A stretch of 34,235 bases of DNA from a virus, in IMG/VR virus record IMGVR_UViG_3300046515_000272, positions 1-34,235 of that record; one strand, 5' to 3'. Under the pieces are notes generated by a model that had not been told where the DNA came from, did no database searches, and was given only the letters and a program-made list of their open reading frames with translations. A program made the translations under genes and the position numbers. Below are positions 14,357 through 22,289 of the stretch, piece after piece; position 1 is the first letter of the stretch; every line of letters starts with the position of its first letter.

Positions 14357-14938
14357 ATGAGCAAGAAAAACATCTGGTATCTGGAAGGACCATTCCACCA
14401 GTACCAAGAAGATGTGAAGGCGCTGGCCAAAGAGCGCGGGCTTCGCATCGTTGATGCCAACATGACTGACAGTCGTGAAGATGAGGCTGTCGACGTGCCT
14501 GAAGTCACCACTCGGCCTGAGCTGCGCGTTCTCGTTGTAGATGGTAGCGACAATGGCTCGGCTATTGAGGCCATGCGCCGCGAACTTGAAGCCGTCGGCT
14601 TGATTGTCGAAGACTTGGCTACCGGTGATCTCCAGAGGCCTGAAGAGGGTGAGATGGCGATTCGGTTGTTCGAGGGGCTCACGCAAATGTCCCAGAACTT
14701 CCAGTCTCTGATTACTGAACGTGATCGTCTGGTCACGAACCGTGATGAGCTCACCCGGGAAAACGAAAGTCTTCTCGCCACGAACCGGGAACTGAAAGAA
14801 GCCGCCGCCAAGCAGATCAGCGATGCTGACGAAGTGGACGCCATGAAGGCAAAGCTGGATGCCGCCGGTGTAAGCTACCGATCCAATGCGTCGAAAGACT
14901 CCCTGGAGAAGCTGGTCGCCGATCTTCCGCCTGCTTGA
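14357..14938 (+). CDS. Hypothetical head-region protein with coiled coil and HeH-like end, 193 aa
   Basis: It starts at ATG 14357, seven bases after GAGGA; a GTG at 14351 is in frame but too near the ribosome site. The first half is a mixed domain (KNIWYLEGPFHQYQEDVKALA); residues about 105-155 form a coiled coil (LITERDRLVTNRDELTRENE). The last 35 residues (VDAMKAKLDAAGVSYRSNASKDSLEKL) look like the short HeH/LEM-type helix-extended-loop-helix fold that often ends phage head proteins. A head fibre or decoration role is possible but unproven. Confidence 0.65.
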   Translation: MSKKNIWYLEGPFHQYQEDVKALAKERGLRIVDANMTDSREDEAVDVPEVTTRPELRVLVVDGSDNGSAIEAMRRELEAVGLIVEDLATGDLQRPEEGEMAIRLFEGLTQMSQNFQSLITERDRLVTNRDELTRENESLLATNRELKEAAAKQISDADEVDAMKAKLDAAGVSYRSNASKDSLEKLVADLPPA

Positions 14939-14966
14939 TCCCCAAATCTGAATCGGGAAAACACAG

Positions 14967-15470
14967 ATGTCTCTTATCACCGAGGACGGTACCGGCAAGC
15001 CTGATGCCGAAAGCTACGCGAGCGCTGCCGATCTGGTCATCTACGCCGGGAAGTTTGGCGTGACGATCCCGGCAGACGAGCCAGCGCAGGAAGCATTGCT
15101 GCGCCGGGCGGCCTTGGCGATGGATGGCATGACGTGGAAAGGGCGCAAGATGTTGAGTGATCAGGGTTTGGCCTGGCCTCGGCGCGGTGTCGAGCTGGAT
15201 TGCGAGATCAAGCCCGACAACTACCTGCCAGCCCGCATCGAGTACGGCCAGATGGCGTTGGCGGCCGAGATTCACGCTGACGACATCGATCCGCCTGAGC
15301 TTCGGAAGGGCGCTGTGACGCTGGACCGAGTAGAAGGCGCGGTGACGCGGGAATACGCTGTGATTCCGAGCAACAGTTCCCGACTTCTGCCCGCGGCGCC
15401 GGATCGGCCAAGTGCAACGCAGTTTGCTGATTACCTGCTGAGGCGGGGCCTCTTCGCCGTGCGAGCCTGA
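14967..15470 (+). CDS. Head-tail connector protein (DnaT-like family), 167 aa
   Basis: The N-terminus MSLITEDGTGKPDAESYASAAD and the middle 'EALLRRAALAMDGMTWKGRK' with 'QGLAWPRRG' fit the family labelled 'putative DnaT-like ssDNA-binding protein', whose members sit after the capsid gene and act as head-completion adaptors; the name is historical. 'LPARIEYGQMALAAEI' is the matching helix. It lies between the HeH-like protein and the head-closure gene, consistent with a connector ring on the portal. Confidence 0.8.
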   Translation: MSLITEDGTGKPDAESYASAADLVIYAGKFGVTIPADEPAQEALLRRAALAMDGMTWKGRKMLSDQGLAWPRRGVELDCEIKPDNYLPARIEYGQMALAAEIHADDIDPPELRKGAVTLDRVEGAVTREYAVIPSNSSRLLPAAPDRPSATQFADYLLRRGLFAVRA

Positions 15471-15494
15471 TAGAGTTGGTTACCCAATATCAGG
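15466..15494 (+). promoter_or_regulatory. Extended -10 promoter with dyad over the ribosome site
   Basis: TGATAGAGT (15468-15476) is an extended -10 element without a clear -35. CCTGATA (15466-15472) is the exact inverse of TATCAGG (15488-15494), and TTGG (15476-15479) pairs with CCAA (15484-15487) inside it, giving an 11-pair stem. AGG at 15492-15494, eight bases before the ATG at 15503, is the likely ribosome site and lies in the right arm. Confidence 0.5.
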
Positions 15495-15502
15495 TTCAGG
15501 TT

Positions 15503-15676
15503 ATGAGCAGCGATAACGATAAAATCCGAGTCAAATTCACCGAGGAAGAATGGCTTCAGATCGAGATCCAGGCCGCAGCTGCGGGGATGGAGCCAAAAGA
15601 CTACCTCAGTGAAGTGCTGAAAGACGCAATCGATGAAATTAGGGACGAGCAAGCCGCATCTAGAACCGTGCATTGA
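15503..15676 (+). CDS. Ribbon-helix-helix-like small protein, 57 aa
   Basis: The short protein has the pattern of a ribbon-helix-helix (Arc/CopG-type) DNA-binding protein: a strand 'DKIRVKFTEEEW', a helix 'LQIEIQAAAAGM', and a second helix 'PKDYLSEVLKDAI'. Such proteins are repressors or antitoxins. I chose ATG 15503; the TTG at 15476 would lie within the promoter dyad. Its own promoter within the head-tail connector genes marks it as an insertion, or as a regulator that could bind its own dyad. No toxin partner is next to it. Confidence 0.6.
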   Translation: MSSDNDKIRVKFTEEEWLQIEIQAAAAGMEPKDYLSEVLKDAIDEIRDEQAASRTVH

Positions 15677-15708
15677 GCCTGCCTACCTGAGCGCCTAACG
15701 GAGCCAAC

Positions 15709-16077
15709 ATGGCCTTCTATGACGAGATGGCCGTGATGGCCTTGGACCTGATCACCGAGTTTGGTCAGCCAGTAACCCTCCGCGACACGGTCAAGGGCGT
15801 ATATAACCCCAGCACCGGCAAGACCGGGCCGGACACAGTAACCGAGCGGACAGCCCAAGGCATCCTCCTCGATTTCACCGGCCAAGAATTCCAAACCAAC
15901 AGCCTGATCAAGGTTGGCGACAAGAAGCTGAAGATCGCCGCGAGCGGGCTTGCCGCGCCGCCAACGCTGTTGAGCAAGGCGGTGATCCAGGGTAAGACCT
16001 GGTCAATCATCCCACCTCTGAAAGAGATCAATCCAGCCGGTACGCCATTGCTCTACGAGCTGCAGGTGCGATCATGA
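15709..16077 (+). CDS. Head closure / head-tail joining protein, 122 aa
   Basis: A small strand-rich protein with 'PVTLRDTVKGVYNPSTGKTG' near the N-terminus and 'IKVGDKKLKIAASGL' and 'VIQGKTWSIIPPLKEINPAGTPLLYELQVR' later, the typical composition of SPP1 gp16/HK97 gp9-like stoppers. It follows the connector gene and its last four bases (ATGA) overlap the tail-completion gene start. It should plug the connector after DNA packaging and give the docking surface for the tail. Confidence 0.75.
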   Translation: MAFYDEMAVMALDLITEFGQPVTLRDTVKGVYNPSTGKTGPDTVTERTAQGILLDFTGQEFQTNSLIKVGDKKLKIAASGLAAPPTLLSKAVIQGKTWSIIPPLKEINPAGTPLLYELQVRS

Positions 16078-16730
16078 GCAGGGCAGGCGCCGGTCAGTCC
16101 GGCAGCTTCGCGCTGAGCCTGGCTCAGTTCGCCGAACAGGCCAAGGAAGCAATCGACGCGAGCCTGCGAGAGATCGTGATCGAACTCGGCAGCAGCGTTA
16201 TCCGCATGTCGCCCGTGGGCAATCCAGAGATCTGGGCCGCCAACGTGGCGCATCGAGCGAAGAACACCCGCGCCGCCGATGGCTACGACTTCAAGGTGGC
16301 TGTCCGCAACACACTGATCAACCTCGACGACAGCAACTTCACCAAGTCCGGCAATCTGCGCAAGGGCGTGAAGTACGCCAAGCCGCTGACCAAAGCCGAG
16401 CGGGTGCAGAACTTCAATGTGAATGGGCTGGTTTCCGGAAAGGACTACGTCGGCGGACGCTTTCGTGGCAACTGGATGTTCAGCATCGGATCGCCAGACA
16501 ACACCACGACGGAGGAGGTCGACCCGAGCGGGCGCAAGTCCACTGCACGGATCGTCGATGGAGCAATCGAGTTCAAGGCAGGCGACACGGCCTACATCAC
16601 AAACTCGCTGCCGTACGCGATCCCGCTGGAGTTCGGCCATTCTCATCAGGCGCCCGGCGGAATTGTCCGCATCACTGTCGCGCGCTTTCAGCAGATCGTG
16701 CTGGAGGCCATCAGGAACAACCAGATATGA
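16074..16730 (+). CDS. HK97 gp10-like tail completion protein with an extra internal segment, 218 aa
   Basis: The start MSRAGAGQSGSFALSLAQF, the 'SSVIRMSPVGNP' helix-turn and 'GGRFRGNWMFSIG' are the hallmarks of the gp10-like tail/neck family, as is the C-terminal 'LPYAIPLEFGHS'. In the form I know, the SPVGNP motif is soon followed by GGRFRGNW; here about 70 residues lie between (about 55-122), including 'NLRKGVKYAKPLTKAERVQNF'. The insert is in frame and similar in composition, so it is not a sequencing artefact by eye. It likely stabilises the head-tail joint. Confidence 0.78.
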   Translation: MSRAGAGQSGSFALSLAQFAEQAKEAIDASLREIVIELGSSVIRMSPVGNPEIWAANVAHRAKNTRAADGYDFKVAVRNTLINLDDSNFTKSGNLRKGVKYAKPLTKAERVQNFNVNGLVSGKDYVGGRFRGNWMFSIGSPDNTTTEEVDPSGRKSTARIVDGAIEFKAGDTAYITNSLPYAIPLEFGHSHQAPGGIVRITVARFQQIVLEAIRNNQI

Positions 16731-16924
16731 ATTACGAAGACGTCGAAGTTCGCACATTCTGGCGGTATGCCCTGTGCAAGTGCGGTGAAAGGCTTGAGCG
16801 TGAGCCCGATTCGCCGGTCTACATGACCAATCCTCCGCTTTATTTGCACTCATGCCCGAATTGTAAAAACCGGCAGCCATTGCCGTACCAGTCGCCGCAA
16901 ATGATGACTGAGGTCGTCAAATGA
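16727..16924 (+). CDS. Zinc-ribbon-like small protein, 65 aa
   Basis: The protein carries two cysteine pairs, CKCG (about 17-20) and CPNC (about 43-46), spaced as in a small zinc ribbon, with aromatic and proline-rich surroundings. It is joined by ATGA overlaps to both the tail-completion gene before it and the tail-terminator gene after it, so it is part of the late operon and not an independent cassette. Its function is unknown; a structural or regulatory zinc protein of the connector region is possible. Confidence 0.65.
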   Translation: MNYEDVEVRTFWRYALCKCGERLEREPDSPVYMTNPPLYLHSCPNCKNRQPLPYQSPQMMTEVVK

Positions 16925-17331
16925 GCCATCAGATCATCCGTCGCATTTACGAACAGCAGCTTTCGGCTTGGGCAGCGCCGAGTGGCTTGCGTATCGCTTA
17001 TCAGGGCGTGGCATTCGAACCCGGTGACGACGAGACCTACCTTCGGACCTTCACGCTGCCCGCTGGCACAGACACCCAGACGCTGGAAGGTACGGACCGG
17101 GTCTACACCGGCGTGTTTCAGATCAGCATCGTGTCACCGGCTGGCAACGGCACCGGCGATGCAGAAGGGCTGGTCGATAACCTCGATGAACTCTTCCCGG
17201 CATTTCTGCGGCTGAAACAGGCTGACTTCGAAGTGATGGTGCTGACGCCTGTTGAGCCCGGGCCCGCCATCGTCGACGACACCACGCTTACCGTATCGGC
17301 TTCGTTTCAGTATCGGGCCGACCGCGCATAA
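16921..17331 (+). CDS. Tail terminator protein (DUF4128-like), 136 aa
   Basis: The sequence starts MSHQIIRRIYEQQLSAWA and contains 'RTFTLPAGTDTQTLEGTDRVYTGVFQISI' (in two strands) and 'AEGLVDNLDELFPAF', consistent with the DUF4128/lambda gpU-like terminators that cap the tail tube at its head-proximal end. Its place directly before the major tail protein is the usual one. A hairpin and the tail-tube ribosome site follow. Confidence 0.8.
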   Translation: MSHQIIRRIYEQQLSAWAAPSGLRIAYQGVAFEPGDDETYLRTFTLPAGTDTQTLEGTDRVYTGVFQISIVSPAGNGTGDAEGLVDNLDELFPAFLRLKQADFEVMVLTPVEPGPAIVDDTTLTVSASFQYRADRA

Positions 17332-17353
17332 CCCGCCCGTTGGGCAAACCCTG

Positions 17354-17374
17354 AACCCCGCCAAGTGCGGGGTT
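17354..17374 (+). terminator. Terminator-like hairpin before the major tail gene
   Basis: AACCCCGC pairs with GCGGGGTT around CAAGT. The following TTCTTCATTTCT is a poor T tract, so termination is probably partial. The ACGAGGAAAA ribosome site follows 12 bases later, the arrangement seen at several other late genes. Confidence 0.55.
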
Positions 17375-17400
17375 CTTCATTTCTGTACGAGGAAAACCCA

Positions 17401-18051
17401 ATGAGTGCCATTCTTCCCAACGGCTCGATCTTTGAAATTGCCACGGCCTACAGCGTGCCGAAGGCTTTCACCGCCATCACCAATGCCAAGCCGCCTGAGG
17501 TTGCCTCCGCTGCGCACGGCTTGGATGATGGTGATGTGCTGGTCGTGAAATCGGGCTGGACCCGCCTGAACGACAAGGTCGTCCGCGTGATCGGCTCTGA
17601 CACTGATAGTTTCGAGCTGGACGGGATCGACACCACCAAAACCTCCGTGTACACCGCTGGTTCCGGTGTCGGGTCTGTGCGCTCTGTTAGCAACTGGGCC
17701 CAGATCAGCCAGATTACCGACAACAACAGCTCCGGTGGTGAGCAGCAGTTCGCTACGTTCGGTTTCCTGGAGGAGTCGGATGATCGTCAACTGCCAACCA
17801 CCAAGAGCCCGATTACTCTGTCGCTAACCGTGGCGGATGACGACAGCCTGCCGTACGTTGCGGCCGTCGAAGCCGCCGACGACGATCGCGAGCCGCGCGT
17901 GCTCCGCCTGACGCTACCCAACGGCGCGACCATCTACTACAACGCCTATGTGTCGATCACACCGACTCCGACCCTCACGCGTAACAACGTGATGGCCCGC
18001 GTTATCACCCTGTCGCTGGCGTCTCGCCCAACTCGCTACAAGGCGGCCTAA
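17401..18051 (+). CDS. Major tail tube protein, 216 aa
   Basis: It is strand-rich with 'NGSIFEIATAYSVPKAFTAIT', 'HGLDDGDVLVVKSGWTRLNDKV' and C-terminal 'NGATIYYNAYVSITPTPTLTRN', and ends in a conserved 'ITLSLASRPTRY'. This form matches lambda gpV-like tail tube subunits of Pseudomonas siphophages. The start at 17401 has GAGGAAAA ten bases upstream; an in-frame ATG at 17365 lies between the hairpin and this site and is unlikely. It polymerises into the tube around the tape measure. Confidence 0.85.
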   Translation: MSAILPNGSIFEIATAYSVPKAFTAITNAKPPEVASAAHGLDDGDVLVVKSGWTRLNDKVVRVIGSDTDSFELDGIDTTKTSVYTAGSGVGSVRSVSNWAQISQITDNNSSGGEQQFATFGFLEESDDRQLPTTKSPITLSLTVADDDSLPYVAAVEAADDDREPRVLRLTLPNGATIYYNAYVSITPTPTLTRNNVMARVITLSLASRPTRYKAA

Positions 18052-18054
18052 TCC

Positions 18055-18447
18055 ATGGCGACCAAGTTCAAAATCGCTCAGTCCGCCACGTTCAAGGCGG
18101 ACGTGGAAATCCCACGCGTAGGCGGTACCACGGTGAAGGTGCCGTTTGAGTTCAAGTACCGTAACCGCAAGGAGCTGGCCACGCTGTTCGCCGGCTGGCA
18201 GCAAGCGGCGAAAGATGATCAGGAGCGGTTCAAGGAAAAGGGCGACGACATCACCCTAGTCGACATCACCGACGCGAACATCGAGCGGCAGGTGGAGCAG
18301 GTGAGCGAGCTCGTGGTGGGCTGGGGCTTTGAAGACAAGTTCACGCCTGATGCCATTCGCGCGTTGGTCGAAACCTCTGCCGGTGCCGGTGACGCGATCG
18401 TCACTGCGTACCAGAACGCCTTCGCGGTCGCCCGCTTGGGAAACTAA
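18055..18447 (+). CDS. Tail assembly chaperone, lambda gpG-like, 130 aa
   Basis: The protein begins MATKFKIAQSATFKADVEIP and has 'PFEFKYRNRKELATLFAGW', 'IERQVEQVSELVVGWGFEDKFT' and 'IRALVETSAGAGDAIVTAYQNAF', the usual content of the phage tail assembly chaperone that coats the tape measure before tube assembly. Its final codons TTG GGA AAC TAA contain the slippery heptamer GGGAAAC just before the stop, so a minority of ribosomes should shift -1 into the next frame to make a longer GT-type protein. Confidence 0.88.
   Translation: MATKFKIAQSATFKADVEIPRVGGTTVKVPFEFKYRNRKELATLFAGWQQAAKDDQERFKEKGDDITLVDITDANIERQVEQVSELVVGWGFEDKFTPDAIRALVETSAGAGDAIVTAYQNAFAVARLGN
18438..18444 (+). promoter_or_regulatory. 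-1 programmed frameshift site GGGAAAC
   Basis: The seven bases have the X XXY YYZ form in the correct phase (G GGA AAC) and lie directly before the TAA of the chaperone gene. After slippage both tRNAs re-pair well (GGA to GGG, AAC to AAA). The -1 frame is open from the site through the DUF1799-like frame. Lambda uses GGGAAAG for the same G/GT event. Confidence 0.85.
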
Positions 18448-18758
18448 GAACGGTCGCGCGCCTGATGTATGAAGCGGGACCGTCGGATTCCGCTCTGGCG
18501 GCCTTCGGCTTGTCCCGCGCAGACATCCCAGATGAAGAGTTCGAAGTCTTCCCTGATGCGTGGCCAGCCTTCGTCACGTTCAACGCGATGTCCACACAGT
18601 GGCGTACCGGCTTTGGCGGCGCCGTGGGCCTGGACTACAGCGTCATCAGCGGCGTGACTGCCTTCCTTGGTTTCACCAAAAAACAAACAGCCAGGCTATT
18701 TCCGGACCTTCGGGTCATGGAGGCCGAAGCGTTGCTCGTCATGAGCGAATCGAAATAG
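18444..18758 (+). CDS. Tail assembly chaperone extension (DUF1799-like, T part of GT)
   Basis: In the -1 frame relative to the chaperone, this continues from the slippery site through 'LRTVARLMYEAGPSD' to the stop at 18758. It contains 'FGLSRADIPDEEFEVFPDAW' and 'STQWRTGFGGAVGLDYSVI', the DUF1799 form. Frameshifting would give a fusion of about 234 aa. An independent start at ATG 18465 is possible but has no good ribosome site. In lambda, the T part binds tail-tube subunits while the G part binds the tape measure. Confidence 0.82.
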   Translation, partial: LRTVARLMYEAGPSDSALAAFGLSRADIPDEEFEVFPDAWPAFVTFNAMSTQWRTGFGGAVGLDYSVISGVTAFLGFTKKQTARLFPDLRVMEAEALLVMSESK

Positions 18759-18768
18759 CGGAGCACTC

Positions 18769-21700
18769 ATGTCGGGCACAATCGCAGAACTGGGCATCGC
18801 GGTTGATTCGGGTGATGCCGCCCAAGCCGCGACCGATCTCGACAAACTCACCGCGGCCGGCGTAAAGGCCGAGAAAGCCGCTGACGACGTCACCGCCGGT
18901 TTCAAAAAGACAGCTGACGCGGCTGACAAGTTGGCCGAGGCCGAGGCGCGAGCTGCGCAGGCAACTGACGAGGCCAAGGCGCGTCTCATCGAAGTCGCGA
19001 AGACTTCGCTCCAAAACAGCGAGTATTACCAGCGACTGACGACCAGCGTCAGCAGCACTTCCACCGCGATGGACGCCAGCCGCGATTCAACTGCAAGCCT
19101 GGCAGCATTACAAAAACGCCTGCAGGCCGAGTCTGACGCCCTAGTCGGAACAAATCAGCAGGGCGCCAAGGCCGCAAAGGATGCGGCAGCGGCCGTCGGC
19201 GTGCAGGCCGATGGCTTACAGGCGCTGCTGGGTAAGATCAGTCCTGCGTTGGCGGCGCTGCAAAAGCTTGACGATCAACAAGAGCTGCTGAACAAGCACC
19301 GCGCCGACGGCAACATCGGCGAGGATGACTTCAAAACCTTCTCGGCATCCATCGACGCCGCGCGGCAGAAGGTCAAAGGCTTGGGCGACGAGACATCGAA
19401 GTTCAGCCTGAACACCAAAGGCGCGCGCGAGAACGTCCTGCAGTTGGGCAATGCCCTGGCCGAAGGCAACTTTCGTGTGGCTGCTCACAATCTCCTGGAG
19501 ATCGGCACCAGCGCAGGCACATCTGCACTGCGTTTGGTTGCGATTCTTGCGCCCATCGCTGCGGTTGCCGCAGTCGTGGCCACCCTCGGCATCGCTTATT
19601 ACAAGGGCAGCGAGGAAGCCGACAGCTACAACAAGGCGCTGATCACAACCGGCAACGCCGCAGGCGTCAGTGCCAGCCAACTGGGTTCACTGGCGCGCCA
19701 GGTAAGCGCAACCGTCGGCACAACTGGCGCGGCCGCCGAAGTGCTCGCGACTCTCGCTTCGAATGGCAAAATCGCAGGCGACAGCTTTGGTGCAATCACT
19801 CAGGCTGCCATCGGCATGCAGGAGGCGACCGGAACCGCTGTCAGCGCGACCATTGCCGAGTTTGTGAAGCTGGCCGACGACCCTGTTAAGGCGTCTGCGG
19901 CGCTGAACGAGCAGTATCACTATCTGACCGCGTCCGTGTACTCGCAGATCGCCGCTCTTGAGGAGCAAGGCGACCATGCAGGGGCGGTAAAGCTTGCGAC
20001 CGAGCAATACGCTGACGCGATCAACGAACGCACCCCGAAGATCCTCGAAAACCTGAGCTTCTGGGAGCGCGGTTATCTGGCCGTGGTGAAAGCCGCAGAC
20101 GGGTTGAAGAACCTTGGGCGCTCCGATATCGATACGGATATCGCCAACGCCCAGCGCGACCTCGACCAGGCGCAAAACGGCGACGTCGGCCTGTTTCAAA
20201 ACAAACAGGAGATGATCGAGTACTACACCGACAAGCTCACCTTCCTCAAGGATACGAAGGCTGCCAACGCCGACATCGCCAAATATGATGCCGAGCAAGC
20301 GAAAGCGCAGCAGGATTCGATCGGGGCCATGGCCAAGATCGATGCGCTCACCAAGTCCTCCTGGACCAATGAGCAGAAGCGCACAGACGCGGTAAAGGAA
20401 TACAAGAAGTGGCTGGACGACATCCGGAAGACCGATCCCAATGATTCGCGGCTCAACCAGACGACGGTCGACAAAAACCTCTCCAATATCAACGACAAGT
20501 TCAAGGATCCGAAAGGCCCGGCCAATCAGCTGAACCTCACCGGGTTTAACGACGCTCAGAACAACCTCAAGTCAATCACCGGCTACTACCAGAACCTCGA
20601 AAAGGAACTGGATTCGGCGCAGAAGGCCGGTCTGGTTTCCGCCGAGTCCTACAGCAGCCAGCGCGTTGCGATTGTTGAGCAGGAGAAGGGCGACCTCACC
20701 GCAGCATATGAGGCCGAAATTTCGGCGCTTGAGTCTGTTCGCGACAAGTCCTCCACCACAGCGCAGCAACGCATTCAGCTGGACGAAAAGATCGCGGACG
20801 CCCGGACCAGCATGGTCAAGGCGCAGAAAGACGCTGACAGCCAGCTTGAGGTGCTGGCCAACAACGAAAAAGGCCGCATCGATAAGCAGACGCGCTCAAT
20901 CAGCCAGTACGTGCAGGCGCTGGATCAGCAACAGAAGGCGCTTGAACTTGCCGGGCAACGCGCAGTGCTGGGTGTGGGCCGCGGTGGCAGGCAAAACGCA
21001 CTCGATGGGCAACTGAACAGTCAGCAGGACCGGTTTGCTCAGCAAGCGCTCGACCTGGCCAACCAGAAGTCCGACCCCTCCCGGAATATGTCGGATGAGG
21101 AGTTCGCCAAAAAATCCCAGGCTCTGGCCGACGCCAATAAGAAAGCAACCGACCAGATCCGGCAGAATTACGCCGATGTAGAGATTGCCCAAGGCGATTG
21201 GACCAATGGAGCGACCTCCGCTTGGGGAAACTACCTCGACAGCGCGCGCGACATCGCCGGGCAGACGAGGACGCTCTTCACCAACGCCTTCAGCAGCATG
21301 GAGGATGCCATCGTCAATTTCGCGCTGACCGGGAAGCTTTCTTTCTCGGACTTTGCGAAGTCGATCCTTGCCGATATGGCTCGGATCGCAACACGCCAGG
21401 CGTCGTCTTCGCTGCTGAGCGCTTTGTTTGGCGCTGGCCTGAGCTACTTCGGCGGCGGAAATGGTAACGGGTTGGCTGCTGGTTCAGCCGGCGCGACGTC
21501 CTCAAACCTCGGCGCATCGCAGGCCGGGTATTCATCCTCCTACTTCCCGCAAGCTAAAGGCGGGGCGTGGCTGGATGGCGTGCAGATGTTCGCCAATGGC
21601 GGCGCCTTCACCAACGGCATTGTCAGTTCGCCCACAGCGTTTGGGATGTCGGGTGGTGGGGCTGGCGTTATGGGTGAGGCAGGGCCTGAGGCGATCATGC

Positions 21701-21939
21701 CGCTTACCCGTACGTCTGGGGGTGCCTTGGGTGTGCGCGCAATCGGTGGCGGCGGGTCAAATGTTCAAATCAATGCGCCAGTGAGCATTTCGGTAGAAGA
21801 CCGGAGCTCCGAGGGGTTGACGCTCGATCAGACGGCACTCGCCCAGAACCTACAAATCCAGATCAAGCAGGCGGCCGATAAAGCAGTCGCTGATTCATGG
21901 CGACCGGGCGGCGTCAGCTTCCGGCAGACGAGGACCTGA
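18769..21939 (+). CDS. Tail tape measure protein, 1056 aa
   Basis: This is the longest tail gene apart from J. It is alanine-rich and helical, with a coiled N-terminus (residues 20-110), a hydrophobic stretch at about 245-275 (LRLVAILAPIAAVAAVVATL) and a C-terminal lambda gpH-type domain (about 820-890; FTNAFSSMEDAIVNFALTGK ... DFAKSILADMARIATRQA), then a glycine-rich region. It sets tail length and helps DNA cross the cell envelope. It follows the GT frame by ten bases and is followed two bases later by the gpM-like gene. Confidence 0.93.
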   Translation: MSGTIAELGIAVDSGDAAQAATDLDKLTAAGVKAEKAADDVTAGFKKTADAADKLAEAEARAAQATDEAKARLIEVAKTSLQNSEYYQRLTTSVSSTSTAMDASRDSTASLAALQKRLQAESDALVGTNQQGAKAAKDAAAAVGVQADGLQALLGKISPALAALQKLDDQQELLNKHRADGNIGEDDFKTFSASIDAARQKVKGLGDETSKFSLNTKGARENVLQLGNALAEGNFRVAAHNLLEIGTSAGTSALRLVAILAPIAAVAAVVATLGIAYYKGSEEADSYNKALITTGNAAGVSASQLGSLARQVSATVGTTGAAAEVLATLASNGKIAGDSFGAITQAAIGMQEATGTAVSATIAEFVKLADDPVKASAALNEQYHYLTASVYSQIAALEEQGDHAGAVKLATEQYADAINERTPKILENLSFWERGYLAVVKAADGLKNLGRSDIDTDIANAQRDLDQAQNGDVGLFQNKQEMIEYYTDKLTFLKDTKAANADIAKYDAEQAKAQQDSIGAMAKIDALTKSSWTNEQKRTDAVKEYKKWLDDIRKTDPNDSRLNQTTVDKNLSNINDKFKDPKGPANQLNLTGFNDAQNNLKSITGYYQNLEKELDSAQKAGLVSAESYSSQRVAIVEQEKGDLTAAYEAEISALESVRDKSSTTAQQRIQLDEKIADARTSMVKAQKDADSQLEVLANNEKGRIDKQTRSISQYVQALDQQQKALELAGQRAVLGVGRGGRQNALDGQLNSQQDRFAQQALDLANQKSDPSRNMSDEEFAKKSQALADANKKATDQIRQNYADVEIAQGDWTNGATSAWGNYLDSARDIAGQTRTLFTNAFSSMEDAIVNFALTGKLSFSDFAKSILADMARIATRQASSSLLSALFGAGLSYFGGGNGNGLAAGSAGATSSNLGASQAGYSSSYFPQAKGGAWLDGVQMFANGGAFTNGIVSSPTAFGMSGGGAGVMGEAGPEAIMPLTRTSGGALGVRAIGGGGSNVQINAPVSISVEDRSSEGLTLDQTALAQNLQIQIKQAADKAVADSWRPGGVSFRQTRT

Positions 21940-21941
21940 TC

Positions 21942-22280
21942 ATGGCTATCGAAACGTTCACCTGGCCGACTCAGTTCGGTGATGCGCCGGATATCAACTG
22001 GCGGACCCGGAAATCGCAATTCGGAAATGGCTACACCCAAAAAGTCGGCGACGGTCCGAACAATAAGGTGCAGTCGTTTCCGATCACCTACACCGGGCCA
22101 AAGTCCACGGTGCAGCAGATTATGGAATTCCTGGACCGTCATGCTGGTGCGAAAGCCTTCAAATGGACCACTCCATTGGGAGAGGTCGGGCTCTATACCT
22201 GCGAAAAGTCGGTTCCTACACCGCTGGGCGGCGGTCAGTTCAAGCTTACCGCAACGTTCGACCAAGCATTCCTACCGTAA
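21942..22280 (+). CDS. Minor tail protein, lambda gpM-like, 112 aa
   Basis: The protein starts MAIETFTWPTQFGDAPDINW and has 'RKSQFGNGYTQKVGDGPNNK' and 'LDRHAGAKAFKWTTPLGE' with the ending 'TATFDQAFLP', all characteristic of the lambda M minor tail family. The start at 21942 sits just after the tape measure stop; GACGAGGA is upstream. It contributes to the tail tip hub beneath the tape measure. Confidence 0.9.
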   Translation: MAIETFTWPTQFGDAPDINWRTRKSQFGNGYTQKVGDGPNNKVQSFPITYTGPKSTVQQIMEFLDRHAGAKAFKWTTPLGEVGLYTCEKSVPTPLGGGQFKLTATFDQAFLP

Positions 22281-22289
22281 GGATCCACC

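Noticed and set aside
14087-14998. Minus-strand frame of 303 codons
   Set aside because: It is antisense to the capsid gene end and the HeH-like gene and has no recognisable content or ribosome site.
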